A DNA stretch of 64,000 bases, from positions 1 to 64,000 of the forward strand of contig CAJOHD010000005.1 of NCBI GenBank assembly GCA_905234275.1, given 5' to 3'. The DNA is from an uncultured Bacteroidales bacterium. GTDB taxonomy: Bacteria; Bacteroidota; Bacteroidia; Bacteroidales; F082. The position numbers and the translations under genes are program-made. Below the pieces are notes generated by a model. The model saw nothing but the letters and a program-made list of their open reading frames with translations. It ran no database searches and was not told the DNA's origin. Of this stretch, positions 18,155-27,601 are shown one piece after another (the first letter of the stretch is position 1; the number at the start of each line of letters is the position of its first letter).

Positions 18155-19189
18155 ATGGCAAAGACTATTGAGGAAGATGTCGAAAAAGTGAGACAGGAGA
18201 AAATGAAGGCTTTGGAAGCCACATTGGGAAACATTGAGAAATCGTTCGGAAAAGGCAGCATCATGCGCCTTGGCGACAATAAACAAGAGAAAATTGATTC
18301 AATATCAACTGGTTCAATAGGTTTGGACTATGCTTTGGGCATTGGCGGAATGCCGCGTGGAAGAATTATTGAGGTTTACGGACCGGAGAGTTCAGGTAAG
18401 ACAACTTTGGCATTGCATGTCATTGCGGAAGCTCAAAAAATGGGCGGAATCGGTGCATTTATTGATGCTGAGCATGCTTTTGACCGTTTCTACGCGAAGA
18501 AGTTAGGCGTTGACATTGAGAATCTGCTGGTATCGCAGCCTGATAACGGTGAGCAGGCACTTGAAATAGCTGAAAACCTTATTCGTTCAGGCGCCATTGA
18601 CGTTATCGTGATTGACTCTGTGGCGGCATTGACACCAAAGAGCGAAATCGAAGGTGAGATGGGTGACAGCAAAATGGGTCTCCAAGCTCGTTTGATGTCA
18701 CAGGCAATGCGTAAACTTACCGCAACGATCAGCAAGACTTCAACGGTGTGTATTTTCATCAACCAGTTGCGTGAGAAGATTGGCGTGATGTTCGGCAATC
18801 CTGAGACTACAACTGGTGGAAACGCCTTGAAATTCTATAGCTCAGTGCGTCTTGACATCCGTAAGGTGAGTCAGATAAAAGACGGTGAGAATATCATGGG
18901 TAACCGCGTGAAAGTCAAAGTGGTGAAAAACAAAGTGGCTCCGCCGTTCAAGAAAGCTGAGTTTGATATCCTTTACGGAGAAGGCATCTCGAAGATTGGC
19001 GAGATTATCGATATCGGAGTGGAGCTCAACATCATCAAGAAGAGCGGCTCGTGGTTCAGCTACAATGAGACAAAGCTCGGACAGGGTAGGGATGCGCTGA
19101 AAAAACTGCTTGAAGAGAATCCGGAACTGTGCGATGAACTGACACAGAAAATCACTGAGACTCTTAAAGAAACAGATCAAGACCTTTAA
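18155..19189 (+). CDS. recA: Recombinase RecA
   Basis: The protein has 344 residues, the usual length. It shows Walker [10 protein letters not shown], the catalytic-Glu region FIDAEHAFD, Walker [13 protein letters not shown], loop L1 with [22 protein letters not shown] in order, and the conserved [21 protein letters not shown]. It forms the ATP-dependent strand-exchange filament and, where LexA is present, triggers the SOS response. No intein. The TPR lipoprotein gene follows after 21 nt. Confidence 0.98.
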   Translation: MAKTIEEDVEKVRQEKMKALEATLGNIEKSFGKGSIMRLGDNKQEKIDSISTGSIGLDYALGIGGMPRGRIIEVYGPESSGKTTLALHVIAEAQKMGGIGAFIDAEHAFDRFYAKKLGVDIENLLVSQPDNGEQALEIAENLIRSGAIDVIVIDSVAALTPKSEIEGEMGDSKMGLQARLMSQAMRKLTATISKTSTVCIFINQLREKIGVMFGNPETTTGGNALKFYSSVRLDIRKVSQIKDGENIMGNRVKVKVVKNKVAPPFKKAEFDILYGEGISKIGEIIDIGVELNIIKKSGSWFSYNETKLGQGRDALKKLLEENPELCDELTQKITETLKETDQDL

Positions 19190-19210
19190 CATATTGAATA
19201 TCAGATGCTG

Positions 19211-20203
19211 ATGAAAAAAGTTCTTCTGGCATTGACTTGCATGATGTTGCTTGCAAGCTGCACTGAAAGTAATGATAGTAAGGGTAATAAATCAAAAGAA
19301 AACCAGCAGGTCGAAGCTTACATTGATGGAGCAGCGGATACACTGGATGTTAACGGCTATATAAACAGAGCACGTTGGTATCTTGCCAATCAGCAGGTCG
19401 GCTTTGCTATCCGCGACATCAACAATGCCTTGTCCATCGATGGCAAGAATGTTGACGCATTGCTTATCTTGGCTGATATTTATTATGCTTTGGGCGATCA
19501 GGATAACATTTTGTTGACGTTGAATAAGGCGACGGAGATAGCTCCTCTGGATTCACGCCCGATAATCAAACTGGCAGAATTGAGTTTCCTTCAGGGAAAT
19601 CCGACAATGGCAAACGCATATCTTGATAAGGCATTGGAACTCAATAGTATAAATCCTCAAGCCTATTATATGCGAGGCATTATTTGCATGTCGAAAAATG
19701 ACACTGTTCAAGCTTTGAAACAGTTTATGAGGGCAAGAAGTCAAGATGACACATTTATCGATCCGATTCTTCAGATTGCCAATATTTACGCGGCACAACG
19801 TAATCCGTTGGCAAAGGATTTCTATGGCGTGGCAATACAACAGGAACCTGATAATAATGCGTTATATTATGATTTGGCGATGTATTTGCAAGACAATGGC
19901 GATCCGGAAAAAGCGCTGGAGATTTATGATACTTTAGATGCCAGAATGCCTGGAAACTATCAGGTTTTGTTCAATAAAGGCTATGTGAATCTGGTTTATC
20001 TTTTTGATTATGACGCGGCTATCAAGGATTTTGACAAAGCATTGGAAGTTAATCCAAAATCTATTGATGCTTTGCTGAATAAAGGCGTTGCCTACGAACA
20101 AAAGGGTGATTACAAGCATGCTAAAAGCATCTATCTCCAGATTTTGAAAGATAATCCAAATTATCAGCTGGCGATAGATGCTTTATACAGAATAGGTGAG
20201 TGA
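19211..20203 (+). CDS. TPR lipoprotein
   Basis: The protein has 330 residues. The lipobox MLLASC (Cys 17) follows a short hydrophobic leader, so it should be anchored to a membrane. Six to eight TPR units fill about 55-330 (for example ALYYDLAMYLQDNGDPEKALEIYD). The ATG at 19211 gives the best signal peptide; another in-frame ATG lies at 19205. The position behind recA may reflect cotranscription only. No specific function can be named. Its stop codon lies in a hairpin shared with the convergent phosphohexomutase gene. Confidence 0.75.
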   Translation: MKKVLLALTCMMLLASCTESNDSKGNKSKENQQVEAYIDGAADTLDVNGYINRARWYLANQQVGFAIRDINNALSIDGKNVDALLILADIYYALGDQDNILLTLNKATEIAPLDSRPIIKLAELSFLQGNPTMANAYLDKALELNSINPQAYYMRGIICMSKNDTVQALKQFMRARSQDDTFIDPILQIANIYAAQRNPLAKDFYGVAIQQEPDNNALYYDLAMYLQDNGDPEKALEIYDTLDARMPGNYQVLFNKGYVNLVYLFDYDAAIKDFDKALEVNPKSIDALLNKGVAYEQKGDYKHAKSIYLQILKDNPNYQLAIDALYRIGE

Positions 20204-20216
20204 TTCACCTATTCTG
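20188..20216. terminator. Hairpin spanning both convergent gene ends
   Basis: A perfect 12-bp stem (20188-20199 with 20205-20216) and 5-nt loop. The loop contains part of the TPR gene's stop codon; the right arm contains the stop of the phosphohexomutase gene. No long U run follows, so it may act as a bidirectional pause or 3'-end stabiliser rather than as a classical terminator. Confidence 0.55.
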
Positions 20217-21966
20217 CCTTTGGTTCCTCTTTAGGCTCGGTAAATAATTTAGCGAGTTGATCGAGGTTTTCATCAAGTTCCTGTTCAACACCGCTGAGCT
20301 CGTTGATATTGTCGAGAGGCTCGTTCATGCTGAAATAGAACTTAATCTTAGGCTCTGTACCTGAAGGTCTTACGCTCACTTTGATGCCGTCTTCTGTGAA
20401 GAACTGCAGCACATCCGACTTCGGCAGGTTGATAACAGTATCCACTCCAAATGTCATGTCTTTGCTGACACCAAGTTTATAGTCGCGGATTTCAGTGATT
20501 CTTGAGCCAAGCAAAGTCTTTGGCGGATCTTTTCTGAAATCAAGCATCATTTGTTTGATTTCCTCTATGCCGCTGATGCCTTTCTTGGTAAGAGAAACAA
20601 GTTTCTCGCGATAGACACCGTATTCTTTGTAAATGTCTTTGAGAATCTGATACAAGGTTTTTCCTTGCTCAGCTGCCCAAGAAGTGGCTTCTGCAAGCAT
20701 GAAGCATGTGATGATGGCGTCTTTGTCGCGTACGAAGTCTCCGACGAGGAAACCATAGCTCTCTTCTCCACCACAGATGAATTTTTCTTCAGGTTTGTTC
20801 AAAATCTTGTCTGCGATATACTTGAAACCGGTGAGCACATCGTATGTCTTGACTTTGAAACTATTGGCGATCTTAAGCAATAACTCGCTGGTTACTATAG
20901 TTTTAACGATAAATTCTTTGCCTGTTAGCTTGCCGAGCTCTTCCCATCGTGTGAGGATGTAATAGGTGAGGATGCTGGCTGTCTGGTTGCCATTGAGGAG
21001 GATGAAGTCGCCATTGTCGTCTCTTACAGCAAGTCCTACGCGGTCTGCATCAGGGTCTGTAGCAAGGACGATGTCAGCTTTCATTGCTTTGGCTTTTTCA
21101 ATAGCCATGTTCATAGCAGCCTTCTCTTCAGGATTCGGTGATACTACAGTTGGGAAGTTGCCGTCTGTAACCATTTGTTCTTCAACTGGATAGAAATTCT
21201 TGAATCCGGCTTTGGCAAACAGTTTTGGCATAACCTGACCGCCTGTTCCATGGATTGGTGTATAGACAAATGAAAGGTTTTTGTGCTTTTTGATGAGTTT
21301 TGGTGATAATGAAAGACTCATCACCTTGTCGAGGTAAATCTCGTCAAAACTATCGTCGAGCATTTCAATGAGTTTGGCGTTTCTCTTGCGTTTCACCATT
21401 GAAATATCGGTGATTTTCTGCACTTCGGCGATGATGTTTTTGTCATGTGGAGCCACAATCTGACCGCCATCTTCCCAATAAACCTTGTAGCCGTTGTATT
21501 CTTTCGGGTTGTGTGATGCTGTCACCACAATTCCCGACTGGCATTTCAGTTCGCGGATAGCAAAAGAAAGCTCTGGTGTTGGGCGTAATGCGCTGAATAA
21601 GAACACTTTAATGCCATTTGCTGTCATGACATCTGCGGTAATTTGAGCAAACTCCTTGCTGTTGTTACGGCAGTCGTAAGCTATAGCAATCTGTGGCGTT
21701 TTCATGTCGGCAAACTTCATTTTGATGTAATTTGCCAGACCTTGTGTTGCCATTGCAACTGTATAAATGTTCATTCTGTTGGTTCCAACGCCCATGATTC
21801 CTCTCAAACCGCCAGTTCCGAATTCGAGAATGCGATAGAAGCTTTCTGTCAGTTCATTAGGGTCATTGTCGATGAGATTTTGAACCTGTTTTCTTGTTTC
21901 CTCATCGTATTGGTCTGATAACCAAGACTTTGCCTTTGCAAGGATTTCAGGTGAAATGTTGTCCAT
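20209..21966 (-). CDS. Phosphoglucomutase / phosphomannomutase family protein
   Basis: The protein has 585 residues. All four alpha-D-phosphohexomutase signatures are present: phosphoserine loop TASHNPKEYNG (about 155), metal loop DPDADRVGLAV (about 305), sugar-binding GGEESYGFLVGD (about 400) and phosphate-binding VRPSGTEPKIKFY (about 545). It interconverts the 1- and 6-phosphates of glucose or mannose and may feed glycogen and polysaccharide synthesis encoded elsewhere in the window. Residues 565-585 are acidic and add no known domain. It lies 11 nt downstream of the DUF3078 gene. Confidence 0.9.
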   Translation of the reverse strand: MDNISPEILAKAKSWLSDQYDEETRKQVQNLIDNDPNELTESFYRILEFGTGGLRGIMGVGTNRMNIYTVAMATQGLANYIKMKFADMKTPQIAIAYDCRNNSKEFAQITADVMTANGIKVFLFSALRPTPELSFAIRELKCQSGIVVTASHNPKEYNGYKVYWEDGGQIVAPHDKNIIAEVQKITDISMVKRKRNAKLIEMLDDSFDEIYLDKVMSLSLSPKLIKKHKNLSFVYTPIHGTGGQVMPKLFAKAGFKNFYPVEEQMVTDGNFPTVVSPNPEEKAAMNMAIEKAKAMKADIVLATDPDADRVGLAVRDDNGDFILLNGNQTASILTYYILTRWEELGKLTGKEFIVKTIVTSELLLKIANSFKVKTYDVLTGFKYIADKILNKPEEKFICGGEESYGFLVGDFVRDKDAIITCFMLAEATSWAAEQGKTLYQILKDIYKEYGVYREKLVSLTKKGISGIEEIKQMMLDFRKDPPKTLLGSRITEIRDYKLGVSKDMTFGVDTVINLPKSDVLQFFTEDGIKVSVRPSGTEPKIKFYFSMNEPLDNINELSGVEQELDENLDQLAKLFTEPKEEPKAE

Positions 21967-21977
21967 AATGTTATATT

Positions 21978-22982
21978 TTAGTTACTAATTTTTTTATCTT
22001 TGTTATCAACTGCAAATTTATATAAAAAACTAATACCAAGCGACTCTTTAAATTGAAGAATTGGTTTTTGTGTGTCGTCGACAGTAAATTTTACGTTATC
22101 ATCGTATATCAGATGAACGTTGATAATCGTTGATATACTTTTACTTATGGTAAATTTTACGCCCGTTTCCCAATCGACATCAATATTCCAACGATTGGCA
22201 CGATTTACGTCCATATAGTTGTTGTAAAGGTTGAGACTTGAGAAAATGCTGATATTTTCGAAGTCTTGTTTATATTTGATCAGGACGTTGAAGCCAAGCT
22301 CGCCAAGGAATCTTTTGCCAGGAATCCAAGTGCTGTCACCTTCAACAACGTTCCAATAACCTGCTTCAACACCGAAAGAGCCTTTGTCGGCGAGTGTTTG
22401 ATCATTGACGAATGTGAGTTTTCCTGCTGCCGGACTGAAGAAAATGCTTACGATATCGTGGATGTTATATGTGTAACCTATTGATATTGTTAAATATGCA
22501 GGCGCAAAAAACTTTGAAATGGGAACTGAGTCGTTTGGGTATGCATAACCATCCGTAAACTGCGTCTTGAGCATCGTCAAAGCTGTAAATGTCAGGTTTT
22601 TCTCGTTGTTGTGAGTCATTGTCATTGACAACTCCAGACGATCCTCGGTTTTTTCCCACCTTTTGCTTTTCGGATAGCTCTGCGCGCCATACATGAATAG
22701 ACCAGTGGTTACATAATTAAACATTTTTCTGTTGTAGGTGTATTTGAAAGTTGCCGAGGCTTTTCCACTCATATTGCTTTCACCGCCGGCAGCCCAATGA
22801 GTTATGGCTAACTGGTTGACAGTCAGTCCGACAACGCCTTCAAATTTATGCCAAATCAGCTTATTTTCGTTAGCAATAGTATCCTGTGACAGACCTCTAT
22901 TTGCATTAAAAAACAATAATACAAATAGAATGCCTGCTGCTAATACGTTGATAATCTTCAAATTAGCTTTGAATACTGGCAT
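21978..22982 (-). CDS. DUF3078 protein, probable outer membrane beta-barrel
   Basis: The protein has 334 residues. A signal peptide of about 32 residues is followed by the DUF3078 core: WHKFEGVVGLTVNQLAITHWAAGGESN, then alternating hydrophobic strands with aromatic girdles (YNRKMFNYVTTGLFMYG). Strand alternation to the end suggests a beta-barrel. Family members are common in Bacteroidetes and uncharacterised. It is the first gene of an operon with the phosphohexomutase, under the minus-strand box at 23020-23027. Confidence 0.75.
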   Translation of the reverse strand: MPVFKANLKIINVLAAGILFVLLFFNANRGLSQDTIANENKLIWHKFEGVVGLTVNQLAITHWAAGGESNMSGKASATFKYTYNRKMFNYVTTGLFMYGAQSYPKSKRWEKTEDRLELSMTMTHNNEKNLTFTALTMLKTQFTDGYAYPNDSVPISKFFAPAYLTISIGYTYNIHDIVSIFFSPAAGKLTFVNDQTLADKGSFGVEAGYWNVVEGDSTWIPGKRFLGELGFNVLIKYKQDFENISIFSSLNLYNNYMDVNRANRWNIDVDWETGVKFTISKSISTIINVHLIYDDNVKFTVDDTQKPILQFKESLGISFLYKFAVDNKDKKISN

Positions 22983-23019
22983 TGTGACAAAATAATGAAT
23001 TACACTCGTTTTTCAAGTG

Positions 23020-23027
23020 CAAAATTA
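23020..23027 (-). promoter_or_regulatory. -7 box of the DUF3078 operon
   Basis: TAATTTTG on the minus strand, 38 nt before the ATG at 22982. It is divergent from the DUF1963 promoter, 12 bp away. Confidence 0.5.
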
Positions 23028-23039
23028 CAAATTAATAAT

Positions 23040-23047
23040 TAAATTTG
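23040..23047 (+). promoter_or_regulatory. -7 box of the DUF1963 operon
   Basis: TAAATTTG, with transcription expected near 23054. The leader is about 8 nt, which supports the ATG at 23062 over the upstream in-frame codon at 23017. Confidence 0.55.
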
Positions 23048-23061
23048 CAAAAATTTATTGT

Positions 23062-23679
23062 ATGGATTCTATAAAAATTTGTCTTGAAAAATCTGATGAT
23101 GACCTTTTCATGAAAAGCAAGTGGTGGGGGAATCCAGATGTGCCGCAAAATCTTGATATTCCCAACGATTTGACGTTTATTTGTCAGATAAGATGTGATG
23201 AGATTGCGAAGTTTGATGATGAAAACTTGCTTCCGCATAAGGGAATGTTGTACTTTTTTGCAGCGATAGATTATTACTTTGGTCATATTGATTCTTATTA
23301 TCCTGTAGATTTTTATTGGAATAGCGAAGATGTGAAGGTTTTTTATGTCGAGGATATTGATAATCAAATATTTGAGCAGGTTGTTTTTGTTGATGACGAT
23401 GATAAACCTGTTGCTATGAAAGAGTTAAAAATCACTTTTGCGAAAGCTGAGTCGCTTAGTGATGGGAATAAAATGCTTGGTGAGCCATATAATCGGGAAT
23501 GGGAAGATTGGGATGAGCCATATAATGGTTGGACTGAACTTTTGCAAGTCGATTCTGATGATTATGAAGACGGCACATTGAACTTTTTGGATTGGGGAAT
23601 GCTGCATATTTTAATAAATCGTAATGATTTGAAAAACAAAGATTTCAATAATGTTACTTCATGTATTTGTTCAACATAA
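23062..23679 (+). CDS. DUF1963 (YwqG-like) protein
   Basis: The protein has 205 residues. It follows the DUF1963/YwqG layout: SKWWGNPDVPQNLDIP, a FICQIRCDEIAKFD segment, LPHKGMLYFFAAIDYY, and a late LLQVDSDDY plus WGMLHILINRNDLKNKDF. It is acidic and probably cytosolic. Some DUF1963 proteins are immunity proteins against polymorphic toxins, but no toxin gene is present here, so that is only a possibility. It forms a two-gene operon with the small acidic protein 6 nt downstream. Confidence 0.7.
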   Translation: MDSIKICLEKSDDDLFMKSKWWGNPDVPQNLDIPNDLTFICQIRCDEIAKFDDENLLPHKGMLYFFAAIDYYFGHIDSYYPVDFYWNSEDVKVFYVEDIDNQIFEQVVFVDDDDKPVAMKELKITFAKAESLSDGNKMLGEPYNREWEDWDEPYNGWTELLQVDSDDYEDGTLNFLDWGMLHILINRNDLKNKDFNNVTSCICST

Positions 23680-23685
23680 AAAGAT

Positions 23686-23952
23686 ATGAAAAAAACGTTT
23701 CATGACGAGTATGAAAATCAGGATTTTGAGGTCGAAATTCCTGACGAAATATACAAAAAGGCGTACGATGAAAACGATTATGACGCCTTGTATGAGATAG
23801 GAATCATTTTGGAAACCGAAACCGATATTTCACTTGCTGTTGTTGCAGAAATCATGGAAGAAGCATACGCTGACGGCGAAGGCAGCGACGATGCGCGTTA
23901 TTGGTTGGAAGACTACCGCTCTGATGATGGCCGTTTTGATGCCTGGAGTTAA
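23686..23952 (+). CDS. Small acidic protein, weakly Sel1-like
   Basis: The protein has 88 residues, very acidic (about one third D or E). The pattern YDALYEIGIILE...AVVAEIMEEAYADGEGSDDARYWLEDY weakly recalls a Sel1/TPR-like helical repeat. No signal peptide. It lies 6 nt after the DUF1963 gene. Its TAA stop shares bases with the stop of the convergent uvrA (TTAA). Function unknown; an immunity or adaptor role alongside the DUF1963 protein is conjecture. Confidence 0.65.
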   Translation: MKKTFHDEYENQDFEVEIPDEIYKKAYDENDYDALYEIGIILETETDISLAVVAEIMEEAYADGEGSDDARYWLEDYRSDDGRFDAWS

Positions 23953-26735
23953 GCAAGTTTTTTAGCCAAAACTTCTGCTGTGTAGCTTTCTTCGCATTTA
24001 GTGAGGTCTTCGGGAGTGCCAGCAAATACTAAATAACCGCCTTTATCACCGCCTTCGGGACCAAGGTCGATAACCCAATCTGCTGTTTTAATCACATCAG
24101 GATCGTGCTCGATGACAATGAGCGAATGACCATTGTTTATCAAAGCCTCGAAAGCTTTCAGAAGCTTGTTGACATCGTGGAAATGCAAGCCTGTTGTAGG
24201 TTCGTCAAAGATGAAAAGTGTCGGCCGCTCGTTTGTCCCGTTGACGAGGAATGACGCCAGTTTGATGCGCTGAGCCTCACCGCCGGAAAGGGTGGAAGAA
24301 GGCTGTCCCATTTTGAGATAGCCTAAGCCTACGTCTTGTAATGATTTGAGCTTCAATATAATACGATCAGTGATATTCTTGAAGTCATTCGGTTGGCTGA
24401 AGAATTCCATTGCTTCGTCGATGCTCATTTCGAGGATGTCAAAGATGTTTTTATCGAGGAATTTCACTTCCAGAGCCTCTTCTTTGTAGCGTTTGCCGTG
24501 GCATACATCGCATTCGAGATAGACGTCAGCCATGAATTGCATCTCCACTTTGAGGATGCCTTCGCCTTCACAGTTGTCACAACGACCTCCTGGGACGTTA
24601 AATGAGAAATATCCGGCCTTGTTGCCACGCATTTTTGCCAGTTTCTGCTCTGCGAAAAGGTTTCGGATATCATCAAATGCCTTAACGTAAGTTACTGGAT
24701 TTGAACGAGTTGACTTTCCAATAGGGTTCTGGTCAATCATCTCGACTGACTGGATGGCCTGAATGCTTCCGCGCATGGTGCCAAACGATCCTGTCTTGTC
24801 GGCTGTGCCTCCGAAATGCTTTTTCAGCGAGGTGTAGATGATGTTGTTAACCAACGATGATTTTCCCGAGCCGCTGACTCCAGTAACGACGGTTAGTACG
24901 TTCAACGGTATTTTGACGTTGATATTCTTGAGGTTATGCTCAAGACAGCCGGTAAATTCAATGGAATTGTTCCATTTCCGGCGATATTTTGGCACTGGAA
25001 TTCCTAATTTGCCTGTAATATATTGAGCAGTAAGCGATTTGCCGCTTTTCTCCATTGCTTTGATATCGCCTTGGAAAACGAGTTCACCGCCGAATCTGCC
25101 AGCATACGGTCCGATGTCGATGATCTGGTCGGCAGCACGGATTATTTCTTCGTCATGTTCGACAACTATCACGGTGTTACCGATGTCACGCAAGCGTCTT
25201 AAAACTTTTATAAGTTGCTGAGTATCACGGGAATGCAGTCCGATGCTCGGCTCGTCCAAAATGTATGTTGAACCGACAAGACTGCTGCCGAGTGATGTCG
25301 CCAGATTGATTCTTTGTGCCTCACCGCCTGAAAGAGTGTTGGATGCACGGTTCAAAGTCAGGTAGCCAAGTCCTACTTCAATCAAGAATCCGATGCGGTT
25401 TTTGATCTCTAAGAGAAGTCTTTCCGCGATGGAACTCTCTGATTCTGTGAGCTTTATGTTGTTGAAAAACTCTTGTAGCCCGCTGATTGGCATCGTAGCC
25501 AAATCAGTGATGCTTTTCCCGTTGATTTTCACGTAGTTAGCTTCAGGACGCAATCTTTTTCCATGGCATTCAGGGCAGGTGGTCTTACCGCGATAACGCG
25601 ATAGCATCACGCGATATTGAATCTTATATGATTGATTCTCAACATCTTTAAAGAAGTCGTCGATGCCCATGAAGTACTTATTGCCTTTCCAGAGCGTCTC
25701 TTTTTGCTCTTCGGAGAGTTCAAAATATGGCTTATGGACTGGAAAGTCGAAATAATGTGCTTTGTTTACAAGTTCGTCGCGGTACCAGCTCATTTTGTCG
25801 CCTCGCCAGCAGGCAATAGCGTTGTCGTAGATTGACAACGATTTGTCTGGTACAACCAAATCTTCGTCGATGCCAATGACAGTGCCGAAGCCTTCGCAGG
25901 TTTTGCAGGCACCGTATGGGTTATTAAAGGCAAAAAGATGGGTTGTAGGTGGCTCGAAAGTGATGCCATCGGCCTCAAAACGTGATGAAAAGGCGAATTC
26001 TTGGTTGTCAACCATTATGATACAGGTGTCTTTGCCTTCGTAGAAAGCAGTCTGCACCGAATCTGAAAGCTGGCCAATCATTTCCGAAGAGTCTTTGTTG
26101 ACTTTCAGGCGGTCAACCATGATGCGTATGTCTTTCTGTTTGTCTTTGCCTTTTTCTTTTAGATAATCTTCAATTCTAACCACTTGATCCTTGACAATCA
26201 ATCGGTTAAAGCCTTGCTGAAGCAGGATGTTAAGATGCTCTTGAAGAGTTCTTCCTTCGGGAATCACTATTGGAGCCAAGATATAAACGGCTTTTCCAGT
26301 CTGCTCCAGAATGAAATCCACCACATCGCTCACCTGGTTTCTTTTCACTTCTTTTCCGGAAACGGGAGAAAAAGTCTTGCCGATTCTGGCGAACAAAAGT
26401 TTGAGATATTCATAGATTTCAGTGGTCGTTCCAACTGTTGAACGAGGGTTGCTCGTCATGGTGCGCTGCTGGATGGCGATGGCAGGCGAGAGGCCGGTGA
26501 TCAAATCCACGTCAGGTTTGCTGAGGCGTCCCATAAATTGTCGTGCGTAGGCGCTCAAACTCTCCACATAACGTCTCTGACCTTCAGCATAAATAGTGTC
26601 GAACGCCAAAGATGACTTTCCCGAGCCAGACAAACCCGTTATCACGATGAGCTTGTTCTTCGGGATGCTTAAGTCAATGTTTTTCAAGTTGTTAACTCTT
26701 GCGCCGTGGATTTCTATGTTCTCTAATTTGTTCAT
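23949..26735 (-). CDS. uvrA: Excinuclease ABC subunit A
   Basis: The protein has 928 residues, the normal size. Walker A GLSGSGKSSLAFDT lies near residue 30 and a second GVSGSGKSSLVNN near 635. Two ABC signatures read NTLSGGEAQRI and STLSGGEAQRI. Zinc-binding CPECHGKR (about 390) and CDNCEGEG...CDVCHGKRY (about 735) are present. It recognises DNA damage with UvrB in nucleotide excision repair. The ATG at 26735 is preferred to the TTG at 26741. It is monocistronic. Confidence 0.97.
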   Translation of the reverse strand: MNKLENIEIHGARVNNLKNIDLSIPKNKLIVITGLSGSGKSSLAFDTIYAEGQRRYVESLSAYARQFMGRLSKPDVDLITGLSPAIAIQQRTMTSNPRSTVGTTTEIYEYLKLLFARIGKTFSPVSGKEVKRNQVSDVVDFILEQTGKAVYILAPIVIPEGRTLQEHLNILLQQGFNRLIVKDQVVRIEDYLKEKGKDKQKDIRIMVDRLKVNKDSSEMIGQLSDSVQTAFYEGKDTCIIMVDNQEFAFSSRFEADGITFEPPTTHLFAFNNPYGACKTCEGFGTVIGIDEDLVVPDKSLSIYDNAIACWRGDKMSWYRDELVNKAHYFDFPVHKPYFELSEEQKETLWKGNKYFMGIDDFFKDVENQSYKIQYRVMLSRYRGKTTCPECHGKRLRPEANYVKINGKSITDLATMPISGLQEFFNNIKLTESESSIAERLLLEIKNRIGFLIEVGLGYLTLNRASNTLSGGEAQRINLATSLGSSLVGSTYILDEPSIGLHSRDTQQLIKVLRRLRDIGNTVIVVEHDEEIIRAADQIIDIGPYAGRFGGELVFQGDIKAMEKSGKSLTAQYITGKLGIPVPKYRRKWNNSIEFTGCLEHNLKNINVKIPLNVLTVVTGVSGSGKSSLVNNIIYTSLKKHFGGTADKTGSFGTMRGSIQAIQSVEMIDQNPIGKSTRSNPVTYVKAFDDIRNLFAEQKLAKMRGNKAGYFSFNVPGGRCDNCEGEGILKVEMQFMADVYLECDVCHGKRYKEEALEVKFLDKNIFDILEMSIDEAMEFFSQPNDFKNITDRIILKLKSLQDVGLGYLKMGQPSSTLSGGEAQRIKLASFLVNGTNERPTLFIFDEPTTGLHFHDVNKLLKAFEALINNGHSLIVIEHDPDVIKTADWVIDLGPEGGDKGGYLVFAGTPEDLTKCEESYTAEVLAKKLA

Positions 26736-26781
26736 CTGCAACTAAGATACCTCAAAAAAATTGCACGAAAATACAAAAAAT

Positions 26782-26814
26782 TTTGGCTTCGTATTAAAAA
26801 ATGTTGTATATTTG
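26782..26814 (+). promoter_or_regulatory. Promoter of the ECF sigma factor operon
   Basis: TTTG (26782-26785), 21 nt, TATATTTG (26807-26814). The leader runs about 100 nt to the ATG at 26920 and contains a hairpin at the ribosome binding site. Confidence 0.65.
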
Positions 26815-26882
26815 CAAAAAATTTAGACATAAACTATTGTTCAACCAATAAAAAATAGGAGAGACGCTATAGAGAATTTTTA

Positions 26883-26913
26883 CCCTTTTTGATTGTATAA
26901 CCTTAAAAAAGGG
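26883..26913 (+). promoter_or_regulatory. Hairpin covering the sigma factor ribosome binding site
   Basis: CCCTTTTT (26883-26890) can pair with AAAAAGGG (26906-26913) around a 15-nt loop. The right arm merges with the GGGGG that serves as Shine-Dalgarno, 5 nt from the ATG. Melting the weak A-U part would expose it, as in RNA thermometers; this is inference from pairing alone. Confidence 0.4.
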
Positions 26914-26919
26914 GGACTT

Positions 26920-27507
26920 ATGTCTGAAATATTAAACGATAAGGAACTGGTGCTACGTTATCAGAATGGTGATGTGGCGAGTTTCGAAATATTGGTTGAT
27001 CGTTACCAGAACAAAGTTTTTTCGTACATTGCGATGCTTGTCAAGGATAAGCAGCTCGCTGATGATATTTTTCAGGACACTTTTTTGAAGATTATCAGAA
27101 CAATCAAGGCGGGAGCTTATAAAGAGGAAGGCAAGTTCATACAGTTCGCGATGCGTATCGCGCACAATCTTATTATTGATTATTTCCGCAAGGCAAAACG
27201 TCTGCCGATGGTCGATCCTGCTAAGGAAGACTATGATATGCTTGACAATGCGAGGTTTACCGACCCTTCGATAGAAGAGCAGATCATCACTGAGCAGATT
27301 CACGACGACATCCGCAAGATGATTGAATATCTTCCGGAAGAGCAGCGTGAGGTTCTCAATATGAGAATGTACGCCGACATGTCGTTCAAGGAGATCGCCG
27401 AAGCCACCAACGTGAGTATCAATACTGCTCTCGGACGTATGCGCTATGCGTTGATCAATCTTCGTAAAATGGCGAAAACAAAGAACTTGAAGCTGACTGT
27501 GGCGTAA
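26920..27507 (+). CDS. ECF-type RNA polymerase sigma factor
   Basis: The protein has 195 residues. Region 2 (about 20-95) contains ILVDRYQNKVFSYIAMLV and DIFQDTFLKI; region 4 (about 130-185) contains LPEEQREVLNMRMYADMSFKEIAEATNVSINTALGRM in order. No anti-sigma factor gene follows, so control may be at transcription or translation; a hairpin covers its ribosome binding site. The ATG at 26920 is preferred to an in-frame TTG at 26893 because of the G-rich site. Downstream are a small ORF and a GreA-Nudix gene. Confidence 0.92.
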   Translation: MSEILNDKELVLRYQNGDVASFEILVDRYQNKVFSYIAMLVKDKQLADDIFQDTFLKIIRTIKAGAYKEEGKFIQFAMRIAHNLIIDYFRKAKRLPMVDPAKEDYDMLDNARFTDPSIEEQIITEQIHDDIRKMIEYLPEEQREVLNMRMYADMSFKEIAEATNVSINTALGRMRYALINLRKMAKTKNLKLTVA

Positions 27508-27601
27508 TTGGAAAGATTTTTTAAAAATATTTTCAATGAGATAAAATAAAAGGTGGAATTCGGGCGTTAAGATTTCAAAATATAAACGAAATCGAGTGCC
27601 T

